In this document: piece after piece, positions 47,206 to 57,263 of the stretch | Numbering within the stretch: position 1 is the stretch's first letter | Layout: each line of letters starts with the position of its first letter | NCBI GenBank assembly: GCA_036971715.1 | Contig: JAVHJL010000003.1 | Location: 744,001-808,000 of the forward strand | Direction: 5' to 3' | DNA from: Arthrobotrys musiformis | Lineage: Eukaryota; Ascomycota; Orbiliomycetes; Orbiliales; Orbiliaceae | DNA: 64,000 nt | Translations under genes and position numbers: made by a program | Notes under the pieces: model-generated | Database searches by the model: none | The model's input: only the letters and a program-made list of their open reading frames with translations | What the model was told of the DNA's origin: nothing

Positions 47206-48305
47206 GCCATGTGCTCAACTTTTTTTTTTTTTTTATGTCGGTCGAGCTACATACATGAGTGCCTGCTGCCCTGCAAAAGGGCCCAGCTAAAACTGTCCGT
47301 CGACTCGCGGATTCCTTGCTGGTTGATCAGGAACCCACTTTTTTGCCTTCGCTAACGAAGCCGTCGATGGGCCTTGGTCCAGATGCGGGTTAGTGCCAGC
47401 CGAACATTGGCTAGCGAGGGGCAATCTGTTTCGTTTGGGGGGTATCTTTAGGACGAAAAATATTTCCGAACTTCTAGCTTCTCCAGCTACTAAAATTTAG
47501 CTAAGCAAATATTTAAATTTTCTTCCAAATGAATCAAAGGTATACGTACCCGCATGTACGACAGGTATGAAACACGAACTCGCAGACCAAGAAGAACAGT
47601 CTGTTAAAAGAAAGAGATATTTGAAGCACATACATGAAAGATCTCGCATTTTGCAAATTTTGGGGGAAAAGAAAAGGACACCGGCGCCGCAGCCGAGAAC
47701 AACTTTCTCGTATCAGATGCAAGAATGCTGCGGGGGAGTGGAGCCATGGAAATCCCCGCTTTATGATATCAAATAAATACTTAATCCATTTTCTCTACTC
47801 ATTCTCTCTTTTTGTCAATTCGTCTGGGGGTCGCTCTCTTTGTCAATGTGATGGCATCACACCAGACATGGATAAGCTTAAATACACCATGCATTCGCAT
47901 AAGCTGTGCGGTCGTGAAACCTCAGTATGCAACTTCCCAACCACGACATTCGCATCTTCGAGTCGACATATGCAACATGCCCATTAGTATATATACGTAT
48001 ATACAACTCCACATCTGTGTGTATCCTAGACGCATGAACCATCCGATTCCGGCGCTTGTTGCACCGAGGGGAAAACTTGGGCAATTACAATAGATCGATG
48101 GCAATATAATATACCTCACGATTTTTTAGTCTATGGCGTTCTTTGGCGTTTTCATGGAATTTTAGTTTTATACCGGGCTAATTAACGTTAATATTTGGAT
48201 CATGTCTACGCACAATTAGAATACCAACTAGGGTAAAAATTTCCAAGCAACCGCGCATGCTTAGCTTCAAAGCCACACGGTCTAGCGCGTGGAGAATATG
48301 GACCC
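47206..48305. other. intergenic region
   Basis: Contains a 15-base poly-T run at about 47220-47234, a TACATACAT-type motif at 47249-47256, and short overlapping frames on both strands. No gene supported. Confidence 0.45.
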
Positions 48306-49766
48306 TCAAGGCAGGAAGACGGTCGACTCGCTCCGTTGGTCGGTAGACCGCCGCACCGTACCCCTCCACGGGAACGGATTATGAATATTCAGAGATTCCT
48401 CTATCTGGCTTTCAAGCACCATCTTCCTCACGCCTTCCGCCAGCTCTTCCTTCTTCAGAGGCCAGGGCTCGACTCTATACCCGTACTCCGTCCATTCGGG
48501 CCACCGCCTCAGGACCCCTCCCATCAAATGGAAATCCAAAAACTTTGGAATTCCCCAACTGAAAAGCGGATGCGGTTTCCCCGAAGCCCGTTCCGGCGTT
48601 CCTTCAGGCCATTCTGCATGCTCGATCGCAAGGTCGTTCGCTTTAACCGCAATATCCGCCATCATATCCATCATAAAGGGAAGTACACCCCGATAAACAA
48701 TATTAACGATATTCCCATATGCAACAAAGATATCAGTAGCGCCAGCTAGTGAGCGGCGGTACAAAATAGCCGCCAGCTGGATCCAATTCGGATCCTCGAC
48801 ACGTTCCGTTGTTTGCGATAGCGTGCCTCCGAACTTTGCATCGAAATACTCCTCATACCCGATCTTTTCACGCTGGAATATCTGCGTCTGGCGCTGGCGT
48901 CTATCCACGATCGGATTCTGACCTTCCGGCCATAGTGCCTTTAACTCTGTTTGTTCTATCTTCTCGTGAACTTGGATCATAAACGCCCCCAACTGCTCGA
49001 TAACTCCGAATATTGTACGCCAGTTGTTTAGAAACTCGACTTGTGAGACCCCGACTACAAGCTCCCCCTTGTCTTTATCATACTTAGGCGTACCGCTGAA
49101 AAGATCCTTCAGCATTTTGCGTACCGTTATCGAGTCCCTGGGAAACGGAAGGTACTTTTGGCCGGGAAATCTAAATAACCAACCGGGTGGGTCGAAGCGA
49201 CTACCCCCACTCCGGGGATCATCCCGTTCTGCAGAGGTATCCATCGACCCTCCGCAGTCCAGGATCCCGGGCGGCACATCAATGGTTAAATGAGCATCTA
49301 TCTTTTCCTTATAGGAATTTTCCAACGTCCTTTTGGCAACTCTACATTCCTTCTGCATATCTTTCGGGTATCCATCGATCCCAGAGTCGATGGGATACCA
49401 CTCCGTCGTCAGCGGGGCGATGATATTAAAATACTGCATTCGGAACTCTAACCACGTCCTATCGGCGGTGTAGTTTGCGAGTATGGTAGCTAACAATTCT
49501 TGCTGTCGGGAGAAGTCTCGAAGGAGGTATCCGCTATAGAAGAGGTACCATACGGGATCTTCGAGGTAGTTGTGGTTCTTTGGGGGTTTGATGAAGTCTT
49601 CCCACTCTTGGACGGTTAGGTTGAAGTCTGGCGGGTGGTACCATGGTGGATTCTCTTGGTTTGCCGCCGCGGTCGGGGCCTTCCGTCTAGCGAAAACAGT
49701 TTGAGAAGAAGATAAGATAATACAAAGAGACAGGAGGAATCGCACTGTAGGTATCAATCCCAACAT
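48306..49766 (-). CDS. predicted secreted orphan protein (486 aa)
   Basis: One long intronless frame. An ATG at 49844 would add 26 residues, but I choose 49766 because it opens directly into a signal peptide (MLGLIPTVRFLLSLCIILSS) with a cleavage-like SQTVFARR end. The mature protein is rich in Trp, Tyr, Pro and acidic residues: PPWYHPPDFNLTVQEWEDF, then VWYLFYSGYLLRDFS, a mid-protein helix region and RWPEWTEYGYRVEPW near the end. After signal removal it has only two Cys (KECRVAK and LDCGG), enough for one disulfide. Candidate N-glycosylation sites include NLT and NYT near the N-terminus. No catalytic signature recognised. It lies between F-box genes, with no visible functional link to them. 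Confidence 0.7.
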   Translation of the reverse strand: MLGLIPTVRFLLSLCIILSSSQTVFARRKAPTAAANQENPPWYHPPDFNLTVQEWEDFIKPPKNHNYLEDPVWYLFYSGYLLRDFSRQQELLATILANYTADRTWLEFRMQYFNIIAPLTTEWYPIDSGIDGYPKDMQKECRVAKRTLENSYKEKIDAHLTIDVPPGILDCGGSMDTSAERDDPRSGGSRFDPPGWLFRFPGQKYLPFPRDSITVRKMLKDLFSGTPKYDKDKGELVVGVSQVEFLNNWRTIFGVIEQLGAFMIQVHEKIEQTELKALWPEGQNPIVDRRQRQTQIFQREKIGYEEYFDAKFGGTLSQTTERVEDPNWIQLAAILYRRSLAGATDIFVAYGNIVNIVYRGVLPFMMDMMADIAVKANDLAIEHAEWPEGTPERASGKPHPLFSWGIPKFLDFHLMGGVLRRWPEWTEYGYRVEPWPLKKEELAEGVRKMVLESQIEESLNIHNPFPWRGTVRRSTDQRSESTVFLP

Positions 49767-50269
49767 GTTGTCCGGGGAAGTACTTGTGAAATTCGAAGTC
49801 AGCTGCTTCGAACCCGGCTGAAACCTTAGGCCCCAGGACTTCATAGCGTAGCTAGTTTGGGTGGAATTAATGGGACCTTAAAGCCTCGTGGGTGAGTCTC
49901 TTTGAGAGATTTGGGGATTCTTTGGGACGTTCTAGCAGGCTGAGCACCAACGCAGATAGATGTTGTATTTCCCGACAAAAGCTGGGTAGTCTCGAGGCGG
50001 GCCGTCTAGTGTCGAGACTGTCGCGAGGCTTGTGATATGCTAGCTGCGCAGCCATGTTTCGTAGTCTTAAGATTAGGCTATACCCAGGTGATATGCGGAT
50101 ATGCATATATACATCTTAGATGAAAAGGGGTGTCTGCATAACCAATGAATTTTAACTCGTAAAGCGCCAACCCACAATTCACGAGTCATGACGTCAACGA
50201 GAACCCGGTAGGGTGTCAGAGCTGCAGAGGGGGCCTCGAGGACATCATCTATATGCGCGCAGTAGTACC
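49767..50269. other. intergenic region
   Basis: Promoter side of the 49766 gene and 3' flank of the F-box gene that ends at 50270. No gene supported. Confidence 0.45.
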
Positions 50270-51833
50270 CTAAGCTGGGTCGAGCTGCGGCTCCGGCTCC
50301 TGCTCCTGCAGCTGCGGCTCATTTGTGGTATAGAAACCAAGATTTGTTTCCGGCCACATAAACCCATCCACCTTTAACTCATCGAGCAGAATGTACCTCT
50401 CAATCCTCTCCCTCGCATCATCCATCAAAACCCCGCCCATTCCCCTCACCAACTTCATCATGCTGATGATATCTTCATAATCACCCTCTTCACGCCACAA
50501 TGCTTTCAATTCGACATCAACGACCTCTGAGCGATTCCCATCTTCGTCTGGAGCTGATTCAGAGCGGATGCAGTTAAACTCCGCCGTTTGGGACGCGGCT
50601 CCATCCCCTCCCATGTAACTTATTGATATTTCTTCAAGCGGGGGGATTTGTTTGCACAGTCGGGTTGCGGGATATCGTGCTTCTTCTGCCATGTTTTCTT
50701 GTACTTGTTCGCTCCAACTGTGGTATGGGAATGTTATGATGAGCTTTCGGAGATGTTTGAGGCGCGAGAGGCGGTGGTAGTTGTCCTATTTATTCATAGT
50801 CAACAAAACCGCATGTAGTTGAATATGAACTTAAGTACTTTGAAACCAAAATATGTGTAGAGGATATAGTTTATCAGGGAAAGTATCAAAATACTCACAA
50901 TGTAATGGTTTATCCCCAGATCAAGATCCAACTCCACCAAATTCGGCCAAGCCCTTGCAATATACTTACAAGTCGCCCTCGCAGAGCTTATATTCTTATC
51001 TTCGATAACCGCCGACTTGATACTATCGGATTCCAGGCCCACGAGGTATTTGAAATTGAAATCCGGAATCCACCATCTCATCTGGGTGTCGATTTCGAAA
51101 TTACACCGCGTCATTACTTCGATCGATTCCAGACCCGACACGAGAGGTGTCAGGAGCGGAGAGATCAATCCCATAAGCCTCCTCGGACGGGAATGCATTA
51201 TCCATGTCTTTAGTGTTTTAAGCTTACCATGTTCCGGCGGAGAGTCGCTCCTGGAAGCCTTGAGGTGTTTTATTAGATCTTCGAATTCCTCCTCGCGGGA
51301 ACTGGAGCAATATATCTCCAGGAAGAGGGTTGATAATCGGGATACATAATCGGAGAGCACCCAGCGCAGAATCCTGGCAGTTGGGCAAGTGCTCGTGTAC
51401 TCTCTTTCTCTGATTAGGATATGAAGTTCTTTGACATTTTTGAATTTCAGCAATGTCTTTTGGATATCGGAGACGGGGTCTTCCGTCAAGGGTTCTGTGA
51501 AAAACTCGGGACAGACGTAACCAATAGGTAGGTCCACAATCCTTTAAGGAAAAGAGCTTAAATTTTCAGCGCAATGCCATTTTATGGAGTTTTAATGGGA
51601 GGGAATTGAACGCACTGAACAAAATCATAAACGTTGACCCCGTTTTTTTCATGTCGCTCGAACGCTTCGGATTCAAGGGCATAAACCAGATTTATATGTC
51701 TGTAGAGGAGGTGTACCGATATATCATAATTCGCTTTCGAGGTTCGGGCAAAATGATATACAGCATGCCGACCGCAACGTTGTAGAACATCAAGGACAAG
51801 CTCGACTGGGATTGGCAAAGTTGTGTCACCCAT
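50270..51833 (-). CDS. F-box protein (458 aa)
   Basis: Three exons: 51833-51616, 51541-50899 and 50785-50270. Intron 1 is phase 2 (CA|GTGCGT), intron 2 phase 0 (ATT|GTGAGT). ATG at 51833 is the first in frame. A short F-box starts almost at the N-terminus (residues 5-50: LPIPVELVLDVLQRCGRHAV and on). After intron 1 the chain reads IVDLPIG and continues with strand/helix units: NVKELHILIRE, LSTLFLEIYCSS, LKTLKTWIM, LESIEVMTRC, WPNLVELDLDL, and in exon 3 LKHLRKLIITFPY. These are LRR-like repeats. Expected role: substrate receptor of an SCF ubiquitin ligase. It diverges from the F-box gene at 52339, about 500 bases between starts, so the pair may share regulation. Confidence 0.75.
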
Positions 51834-52338
51834 CCTCGCTTTTCTACCCTTGGAAAGGTAAGGAGGTGTAGCCCGCAACTCTGGGAAGGAAGAAAGAAAA
51901 AAAAAGAAAAAAACAAGGAATCCCCAAGCCAGAGAAGGTGCTGTGTAAATGTAGTAATTTCCCTCGTGATTGTTCGGTTCAAGACTCGGCGGGTAGCGCA
52001 CCTTGGATTGGGCTGTCGGGTAGTACCAAGAGACGCCAGATGACGAAAGCTGACTTCGCTATCAGTGTGCTGAACAGCGAAGGTGGGGCCAAACGGAAGT
52101 TCTGGGTTCCAAGCTTCGGATCTTACACTTGCGTACTTCATATATAACCTGTAAATCAGTTCATCGATCGGACGTAAAACGCCCTTCACGAGATGGAGAC
52201 TATTCCCAGTAATCAAAGATACCCAGCCCCGGACAATCTATAGCCTGTAGTCGTTATAACCCCACGACTCGCCCCGCACTGTACAAAGCCGCCAAAGGTT
52301 ATAATTACGTCTGAAGGGCAAGCCGGACAGAAAGAACC
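51834..52338. promoter_or_regulatory. shared divergent promoter region of two F-box genes
   Basis: A 505-base spacer between the ATGs at 51833 (minus) and 52339 (plus). It includes a T-rich block on the minus strand close to the minus-strand start (about 51895-51915 on plus, purine-rich). A frame of 174 codons on the minus strand overlaps it but has no domain. Confidence 0.4.
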
Positions 52339-54266
52339 ATGGATCGATCCTCTGCACTTCCGGGCCAGCCCTGCCAAGGCCAAGGTCCAAGCTCCCTGGC
52401 CGATTCCTTGAATGGTGTAACACCAGCACACAGCGACCAGGGGTCTCAGGCAACGCACAAAATACAACGCTCTATACTTCAAAGAGACTCTGAAACGATT
52501 TTGAACATTGATATCATCCTCGAGAGACTGAAGATATCAAACTCCTCTATGAAGCAACAGGTTCGCGATCTCCAAACAAATAGAGGGGACCTCGAAAATG
52601 AAGAGGACGAAGCCCAATTTCAAAGTGGAGGGTTCTTCCCCATCGGACCTCCACACCATGAACAACAAAATAACTTAGACCACCACCACCTCGACCTACT
52701 ATCCTTCGATATACCACATTCTGAAGCCTTCACTTCCTTGTTAGAGGATTATAAGGATACAATGGACTTCCTACGTCGTTTTTTACCGTCTAGCTCGCGT
52801 CCGGAACCTTCTGAGCCTCGAGATCTAAGTCGCCATTCTCGCATGATAGATGGATGGATTGATATCGACAGAGACCCTGCTAGCCAGGGCTCATGGCTCA
52901 ACCGAATGCTTGCAAACACAGGACTAAGAAGACTCTGGAGTCTCTTTGTTGAATCGAGGGATCCGAGAACCAGAGCTCCAGCACCCACTACTTCGGGAAG
53001 AGCTTTGATAAGCCTACCAACTGAAGTTCTCACTGAGGTCATTAACAGGTCAGAGTTGAACGACATGGATAGGCTCAGATTCGGCGCAACCTGCGCGAGA
53101 GCTATGTCAGTCACACTACCGGTGTTGTATAGATATGCTATGGTGAGATACCCGATCAAAAAGCGACCGCTCAACGAAACCTTGAAAGATGTCGGCCACA
53201 TGGTAAGGTAAGTAAACTAAGATATACTCTATAAAAGAACTCCCAAGCCCCTATTCAATGAGTAAATCCTAATATATTATATATCAGAGAATTGATCATC
53301 CACATGCCGGAAGCCGCAGAGCCGGTCCGTAATGAAGATGATTTCATAGAGCCCTATGACATATTTAACAAGATGACGGGCCTGACAGCATTGACGATTT
53401 ACTTCGATGCCCCTGTGGCAGCAGTCGAAGTCGTAGCTCTCCTAAAATACTTCCTAAGAGCAAATGAAAGACTGACCCACATAACTCTCGATATTCAAGA
53501 ACTAAAACATCCACTAGCAGCCTACGAATCTCGAACAGTATACCATGCCTCCAGAGCCATAGAATCCCTTAGATCTAAAGGAGCACTTGGAAACCCAGCG
53601 AGATTGGAAGAATTAAGCCTATGCATACAAAAAGCACCCCAGGATACATCGGCATCCGCTGTCTGCCAGGTTTTCCAGAGACACTGCGAACGTGCAAGGT
53701 ATCTTCGTGTTCTTCCACATCTAAGAAGGGGTCAAACACTTGACCTAGCACCGTTCCGTTCCCGACAACTTGATCATATCCAGTGGGTTGTGCGCGATGG
53801 TACCCCCGCCACCACTTCCATCTACGCACCGGTACTTCAAGCCGCAGTAAACCCCAGGTCCATAAACCTAATGAGGGTATTTGTACACAGTGACGCCCAA
53901 TTCGTCGTAGTAAGTACAAACCAACGCCCGAACGTTTTTTACGATCAAAGCACCTGAAATTGTTACTAACATTCCGTTCTCCAGGATCGCATTAAAGGTT
54001 ACGACGATCCGGCCCTCGAATTCCCCTTCAATAACCTAGTTATGATGTGGATCGAATGTGTTGGTGACGTCCCTCAAGCTCAAACCTTCCACGCCAATGC
54101 CCAACTTCAACAAGATTTGCGTAGCCGGGCCGAGGGAATCTTCCGAGCCGCTCCAACGCTTCGTATGATAACTTGTATGGAACGGGGGGTCAATTTTACC
54201 TTTTACATTCATATCTTCAAGTCTGGAGATGGAACTGTGATAATCAACACGAGCCAGTTTCCATAA
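52339..54266 (+). CDS. F-box protein with long disordered N-terminus (590 aa)
   Basis: Exons 52339-53207, 53288-53909 and 53985-54266; intron 1 is phase 2 (AG|GTAAGT), intron 2 phase 0 (GTA|GTAAGT). Residues 1-220 are low-complexity, with His-rich, Gln-rich and acidic patches and a short coiled coil (ILERLKISNSSMKQQVRDL). The F-box is at about 223-268 (LISLPTEVLTEVINRSELND, then LRFGATCARAMS). Behind intron 1 comes ELIIHMPEA and strand/helix units (LTALTIYFDA, LTHITLDIQEL, LEELSLCIQK, HIQWVVRDG, NLMRVFVHSD, NLVMMWIECVG). The expected role is SCF substrate recruitment with unknown target. Compared with its divergent neighbour it has the same exon plan but a much longer N-terminal extension. 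Confidence 0.78.
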
Positions 54267-54581
54267 TTCACCGAGTAGACAGGCGACATGGAAGGGGCTA
54301 GAGATCACTACGAATGCAACCATTCGACTGTAGAGTGATCAAAAAGAGTACGGGACAGACCACGCAAGGTATAGCAATGAAAGGATATTCAGTAGCAGAA
54401 CTTCCGAGGAATATTGTGGGAACCCACACCTTCGTTTCTGAACAAAAGATAGCTAAACCGCTAGAGAGTTAAACAAAGTGCAGTGAATCAATATAATACA
54501 GGAGTAGAACTAGCCAATCCGGAGATATGGTGGGCTGTTCCTCAAATTTCAATAATTTTAATGAACAATAGCACGTAGCTT
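54267..54581. other. short convergent intergenic region
   Basis: 315 bases between the ends of two convergent genes. Nothing seen apart from presumed 3' untranslated sequence. Confidence 0.5.
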
Positions 54582-56630
54582 CTAGGATAAGTTTGAGCTC
54601 GGTCGAGGGGCATCAGGGCCTCGAGGATCGACAAGAGTCAAATCTTCGAAGAGATCAGGTTCGACGTAGTTCGGATCGTCAACGTGTTGAGCACTCTCCT
54701 GTGCCCAATCTTCCAAATCCTCCCACTCCATCTCAAGCCATTTGCTGTCTATGAGATATGTAATCTCGGTGTCGAGTAAAAAGGGCCATTTTCGTTTTAA
54801 AACGCGGGCCTGGACGTTGTAAAAGTAAGTGGTGATGGTGTCATAGTCCTCCGCCGTGTACTTAATGAGAGTTTTACCGGTGTCAGGGTCGAGAGCTATT
54901 TCAGGTGGGATTTCGTCGCAGCTGTCGGCTTCCTGGATTGGGGACATGGGAAAAGTACCTCTTTTGATGTCATCGTAAGTTGGGTCTTTGAATGTGACCG
55001 TTCGGGGGACGGCTTGCTTAGCCGTATTCGAGAACTCGGGCTGGACATCCACAGCCGAGATATCACAGTTGGGCGCCGAGAACAAAGGTTGTCTCGGGGT
55101 CCCCGTAGGGGATGAGTCTGAGAACTTCTTGATGTACTCCATGAAACTCATTTCATCTTCGCTAGAATCTTGGTTCGGGGTTCGGGGAGCTTTCCCCTTG
55201 TCTTCGGGCTTCGAGGTATTGACCTCAGATGCGGATCCCCTATCTGGGGAAACCGGGATTGATTTCGTATTATCACCGGAAGCAATAGTGACGAGACTTT
55301 GGAAAAGAGAGGATGCGAATTCAAGGGGGCTTGTAAGGCCAGGAAGCCCAGCGGGCTCCTTTTGCCCTTCAAGAATCTGTTGTGGGCTTTTTGTACCTTC
55401 TAATGGAGGGACGGCAACAATTGTGGATTTGTGGGCGGAAGGTCCGATTTGTGGGTTGTTGATGGTTTCCGTAGCGGGTTTTGGGTCTACGATAGAAACT
55501 CTCTTCAGGTTTGGGGCGGAAGTTCTTAAGGTTCCACCACTAACGGTGGCAGCCTTGATCTTTGAGCGAGATGATGGGCCAGAATTGAGGCGAGTTCGGC
55601 TGCCACCGCCCTCGGATTCTGGTTGCGTGTGCGGTTGCTGATTTTCCGCAAGTGGCCTTCCTGGCGATCTCGATTTTCGGCTAGATATCGAGTTTCGGCT
55701 ACTTGAACGACTGGAATGCAACCCAGCGTTGTGCATTTCCACGATTTTCCCCTTCAACTTCTGAAGCAGATGCCAGGACTTATCACTGCATCTGGAACGT
55801 AGACCAGGGTGTGGATTCTTCGGATAAGATTCGAATGCAGGGAAGGAAATGTACTCTGATTGGTATCCCGACATCGAAAGCGGTGTAGGGACCCGATCAG
55901 ATCCGGAGTCCTCTGAAGATCCTTGTGGGACGCTCTCTTGGGGAGGTTCCCACAGCTGAGTGGTGACGATGCTTGGAACTGGTTCGCAGGGTCGAAGGGC
56001 AATGGAGGAAGTCCCGATTGACCAAGCACCAAACCTGCTGCCTTTCGAGGCAGTAGAAGGTCCTGAAGACTGAGAAGTTGTTCTCGAAGCAGGAGCTATC
56101 AAGCTTTCAAGTTGCTTCTTGAGCTCTGGACTAACCCTTTGGTTCTCTTTCTGGTCTGCGAGTGATGTTTCCTCGAGTACTTCCAATGCAGATGCCGCAG
56201 AGGATTCGCGAATTGATTGATCGGAAATGGCTGGAGGGGGTTGAGTGGTAGGAGAAGAAACCTCAGAAGTGGATTGAGGACAAGGAGTGGTATTTGGATC
56301 AAAGGTATTTGGTGACAAAGCTGGACGACGAGGAGAGTTCAGTGAAAGGACTGAGAAGGTTGATGCCTTGGGCTTTCGAGTCTCTGGAGAGGAGGTCCCA
56401 CTTTCTGAAGCCATTGATGAAGCTTTATGAATGTTGGCCTCCTCACTAGTACCAACAGGTGATTGGATGGGAGATTGAATCGGAGTGGTCTCGTTGATAG
56501 GAGTAGTTTCCATATCGTGGGTGGAGTTCGCGGCCTGATGGCCATGTGATACCTCCGACATCGTGGTGATAACGATGAGCTGAATTTCGACGTTGCGGTG
56601 TGATGATGTTGGGGAAGAAGTCGTGAGCAT
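54582..56630 (-). CDS. large Ser/Thr/Pro-rich disordered protein (682 aa)
   Basis: One intronless frame of 682 codons. The ATG at 56630 is the longest choice; a second ATG at 56561 (protein MSEVSHGHQ) starts the more typical, charged N-terminus and may be the true one. Residues up to about 580 are low complexity, dominated by Ser, Thr, Pro and Glu, with many S-P and T-P pairs (candidate proline-directed kinase sites) and Ser/Arg stretches (RSSSRNSISSRKSRSPGRP). The last 100 residues look folded: KTLIKYTAEDYDTITTYFYN, then RKWPFLLDTEITYLID and WLEMEWEDLEDWAQE, Trp-rich and acidic. No known domain. No signal peptide or membrane segment. A nuclear or cytoplasmic regulatory protein is possible, but no function can be given. 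Confidence 0.75.
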   Translation of the reverse strand: MLTTSSPTSSHRNVEIQLIVITTMSEVSHGHQAANSTHDMETTPINETTPIQSPIQSPVGTSEEANIHKASSMASESGTSSPETRKPKASTFSVLSLNSPRRPALSPNTFDPNTTPCPQSTSEVSSPTTQPPPAISDQSIRESSAASALEVLEETSLADQKENQRVSPELKKQLESLIAPASRTTSQSSGPSTASKGSRFGAWSIGTSSIALRPCEPVPSIVTTQLWEPPQESVPQGSSEDSGSDRVPTPLSMSGYQSEYISFPAFESYPKNPHPGLRSRCSDKSWHLLQKLKGKIVEMHNAGLHSSRSSSRNSISSRKSRSPGRPLAENQQPHTQPESEGGGSRTRLNSGPSSRSKIKAATVSGGTLRTSAPNLKRVSIVDPKPATETINNPQIGPSAHKSTIVAVPPLEGTKSPQQILEGQKEPAGLPGLTSPLEFASSLFQSLVTIASGDNTKSIPVSPDRGSASEVNTSKPEDKGKAPRTPNQDSSEDEMSFMEYIKKFSDSSPTGTPRQPLFSAPNCDISAVDVQPEFSNTAKQAVPRTVTFKDPTYDDIKRGTFPMSPIQEADSCDEIPPEIALDPDTGKTLIKYTAEDYDTITTYFYNVQARVLKRKWPFLLDTEITYLIDSKWLEMEWEDLEDWAQESAQHVDDPNYVEPDLFEDLTLVDPRGPDAPRPSSNLS

Positions 56631-57263
56631 ATCGACAATGCTTGCTCAGCAGCTTTGTATCAATGCCCTCCAAACAAACTTGATCCTGGTGAATAGGTCA
56701 GTCAAGAGCTTTTATAGAATCTCCAGTTCAATTTTTCCCTCAATTGATCAAGCATCTTCATTCTCAGCTTGTCTTCAAACGTGTATTATATTGCACTCCC
56801 TCGGCGGAGTGTTGAAGCTGTTGCATTTTGTATGGGGTTCTACAGACTCAATTATATATTATATGTTATAATATTAGGCTAAGGCTCCCGCGAATCTTAC
56901 TGGCACGCTCTATCGGCAGCGGAATATTCTAACTACTCCTCGTGGGAATCCAGTCGTCATGAACTTCACTTCATATCACAGACTGAATGACGAACGGGGT
57001 ACTGGAATAGTATCAATATATATCGAACATTCGAATCCGCAGGGTATATATATATAAAGTTCGAGCAGTGAGTATATATAATGTTTAAGGGCTAATTCGA
57101 CGCCGTTCTTTCTCACCAGTCTCTACATCCTCCACAATACGCAACCCAATTCTGATCTAAGAACGCCTCTAGAGCATATAGTCTCCTAATATAATTTCTC
57201 AATCGCTAGCTATTAATATATTTGGGTATGTTGATTTTATACTATATATCCTTCAACCTCGGA
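56631..57263. other. divergent intergenic region
   Basis: 5' side of the 56630 gene. AT-rich, with TATATA runs at about 56855-56870 and 57043-57056. No gene supported. Confidence 0.45.

Noticed and set aside
46622..47218. 198-codon minus-strand open frame
   Set aside because: Composition rich in Arg, Pro, Cys and Ser without any domain; antisense to a more plausible but still doubtful small secreted frame.
51692..52216. 174-codon minus-strand open frame over the F-box gene start
   Set aside because: It overlaps exon 1 of the 50270-51833 F-box gene in another frame and contains a Phe-rich translation of the T-rich promoter block.
54988..55641. 217-codon plus-strand open frame
   Set aside because: Antisense shadow of the 682-residue Ser/Pro-rich protein, whose own frame is far longer.
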